A program made the position numbers and the translations under genes. Source: Deltaproteobacteria bacterium (GTDB lineage Bacteria; Myxococcota_A; UBA9160; SMWR01). From it: DNA of 8,435 bases. The DNA lies in the NCBI GenBank assembly GCA_019313605.1, contig JAFDAW010000112.1, positions 1-8,435 of the forward strand, written 5' to 3'. The notes beneath the pieces are model-generated. The model was not told where the DNA came from and did not search any database. It was given only the letters and a program-made list of their open reading frames with translations. Below, one piece after another: positions 7,121-8,435 of the stretch. The stretch's first letter is position 1; each line of letters begins with the position of its first letter.

Positions 7121-8266
7121 TCACTTTTTGGTTCTCACCCGTGGCGGCGTTCGGATGACGTTACAGGTATAGAAGGGCACTTCGTCGACTTCGCCCTCCA
7201 GGCAGGCTTCCTCAGCGTTGAGTTCAATGCCGGTGTCGTTCGCCCTGAACCGAACGATCAGGTCTTCGAAGCCGTCGTGATTGACATCTTGTTGCTTTAC
7301 GATCTTCCAGATCGTCGCGCTTCCAGGACCGAGCCTCAGGCTATCGGGGTCGGCTCGGGCGATATCGATGATTTCGGATCCGATCAGGATCACCTCGACG
7401 AGCATGAGGCTGTGCGGCACGACGACGTTCGAATCCTTCGTGCGTCGGATGCGAACGTCGAGCTCGAGTTCATGATCCATCACAACGACGTCGTCGATCA
7501 GCGCTCGCGTAGATCCCACGGCATTCACGCGCAGGCTCCGGATGCACTGACCGGCGAAGTGCGCAGCGCAGGACAGCGGGTAGCGCCCGCTCAGTGCAAG
7601 ATTTCTATCGAGAAAGATCTCCCACTGACCCGAAACGGCGTCCAGCTTGATCCCGACCCGCGTCGGCACGCCGACATCGAATCGCCCGATCGCGGTGCGG
7701 TAACCCTCGAGCCCTGCATCTGGATCCCACGAGGCCAACGCAGTGATCACGCCATTCGGTGCAAAGACGATCTGCTGTGCCCTCGGCCCGTCCAGCAGAA
7801 TGGTGAATCCAGACGAATCCGCTCCCGCACTCGCGATGGTCACTGTCAATTCGACGTAATAGGTTGGGTACTGATCGTCGAAACCGCCCCCGCCGAGATT
7901 ACTCGCGAACTCGAAGCTCACCTGATCGTAGGGATCGACCGTCTGCGTGAGCTCCAGCGCTTGACCTTTTCGAGGGTCCGTCGATGCGGCGACCAATGGG
8001 TCTCCGTATCGCAACCGTGTCGGCGTGTAGCGCGGTGCGCTGCCTTCACCGATCGCCGGCGGGGCGCCCAGCGTATGGAGCGGTGGCTCGAAATCGACCT
8101 TGTAGAGAAGCAGCGGAAAGCTGGCAGACGCTTCGAGCACCGCGGCGCTCGCGCCATCTCCCAGACCCGCCTCGACCAGATCTTCTGTGGCTTCTGCCGA
8201 TAGCGAGAACAGGGCCGAGACCAGCAGTGCGACGATGGAGAACCTACGAACGGCGGCGAGATTCAC
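7121..8266 (-). CDS. Secreted protein with lectin-like beta-sandwich candidate and calcium-loop C-terminal domain
   Basis: GTG at 8266 has a GGAG Shine-Dalgarno 6 nt upstream. The 381-residue product begins with a clear Sec signal peptide: RR at 7-8, hydrophobic core 9-22, cleavage likely after A-E-A at 24-26. Residues about 55-265 alternate beta strands (VSFEFASNLGG at 116-126, TYYVELTVTI at 135-144, PTRVGIKLDA at 201-210, GQWEIFLD at 213-220, ALIDDVVVMD at 255-264). This resembles a LamG/concanavalin-A-like sandwich that ends with the typical strand describing a buried Asp-Asp pair. C233 and C241 may form a disulfide. Residues 268-372 form a second domain with PDSLRLGPG at 307-315 and QDVNHDGFEDLIVRF at 326-340, where D327, N329, D331 and D335 fit a dockerin-like calcium loop; C355 and C368 may pair. 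Such domains occur in exported bacterial surface proteins. A carbohydrate or surface-binding role is inference. No enzyme active site is recognised. Confidence 0.85.
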   Translation of the reverse strand: MNLAAVRRFSIVALLVSALFSLSAEATEDLVEAGLGDGASAAVLEASASFPLLLYKVDFEPPLHTLGAPPAIGEGSAPRYTPTRLRYGDPLVAASTDPRKGQALELTQTVDPYDQVSFEFASNLGGGGFDDQYPTYYVELTVTIASAGADSSGFTILLDGPRAQQIVFAPNGVITALASWDPDAGLEGYRTAIGRFDVGVPTRVGIKLDAVSGQWEIFLDRNLALSGRYPLSCAAHFAGQCIRSLRVNAVGSTRALIDDVVVMDHELELDVRIRRTKDSNVVVPHSLMLVEVILIGSEIIDIARADPDSLRLGPGSATIWKIVKQQDVNHDGFEDLIVRFRANDTGIELNAEEACLEGEVDEVPFYTCNVIRTPPRVRTKK

Positions 8267-8435
8267 GGCGCTCTCCAGGTTGCCCGAACCGGACTGGCAT
8301 CCGACCCGAGCGGGCCGGCACCAGGTCGATTCAGCGAAAATGCGCCCGAACCGGAGCTTTCGAGCCGCTCCGGACCAGCAATCGGGTGCCAGTACGAGCG
8401 AGACGGCGAATATCCTCGACCTTGGTCGCCCATGA

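Noticed and set aside
7064..8203. Long plus-strand open frame of 379 codons opposite the secreted protein
   Set aside because: The minus-strand frame has a clear signal peptide, Shine-Dalgarno and domain motifs; the plus-strand translation shows no recognisable motif and is an antisense shadow of a GC-rich gene.
8263..8433. Minus-strand 56-codon frame ending in a GTGA overlap with the secreted protein start
   Set aside because: The overlap looks like translational coupling, but third-position GC is only about 60% by my count, composition is Ser/Pro/Gly/Arg-rich without motifs, and the frame may continue past the window edge. Not enough to call a gene.

Overview
This is an 8.4 kb GC-rich stretch of bacterial chromosome. 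The organism is probably Gram-negative: there are Sec signal peptides, a probable lipoprotein, an acyl-CoA dehydrogenase and a PAS protein, all written with G/C-biased third codon positions. The mix resembles uncultured Myxococcota or other former Deltaproteobacteria, but no rRNA or marker gene is present, so that placement is only a guess. I see no tRNA, rRNA, CRISPR array, transposase, phage or toxin-antitoxin gene.

Layout, left to right. (1) A minus-strand gene running off the left edge: the PUA domain and linker of an RlmI-type 23S rRNA cytosine methyltransferase. (2) A plus-strand exported protein with four canonical EF-hand loops. (3) A perfect 13-bp hairpin with a nested outer arm. (4) A full-length DUF255/thioredoxin-fold (YyaL/SPATA20 family) gene starting at TTG. 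(5) A small TPR protein, probably a lipoprotein, whose Shine-Dalgarno and AUG both lie inside one strong hairpin. (6) A tandem 20-bp repeat, then a convergent acyl-CoA dehydrogenase of isovaleryl-CoA dehydrogenase type, on the minus strand. (7) A divergent spacer with an AT-rich core. (8) A plus-strand PAS protein without an output domain. (9) A plus-strand QueG-like double [4Fe-4S] protein lacking the usual C-terminal HEAT-like region. (10) A convergent minus-strand secreted protein with a lectin-like fold candidate and a calcium-loop C-terminal domain.

The genes do not form one pathway. Orientation changes often, gaps are mostly 100-230 bp, and only genes 2, 4 and 5 run in series, with gaps of 131 and 185 bp that hold RNA-structure candidates. 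It reads as ordinary chromosomal background of single-gene units. No gap exceeds 300 bp; the longest is 387-620.

I did not find a convincing new multi-gene system. The best leads are the start-codon-sequestering hairpin in front of the TPR gene, the tandem repeat that supplies the stop codon of the dehydrogenase, the short QueG-like iron-sulfur protein and the nested hairpin downstream of the EF-hand gene.
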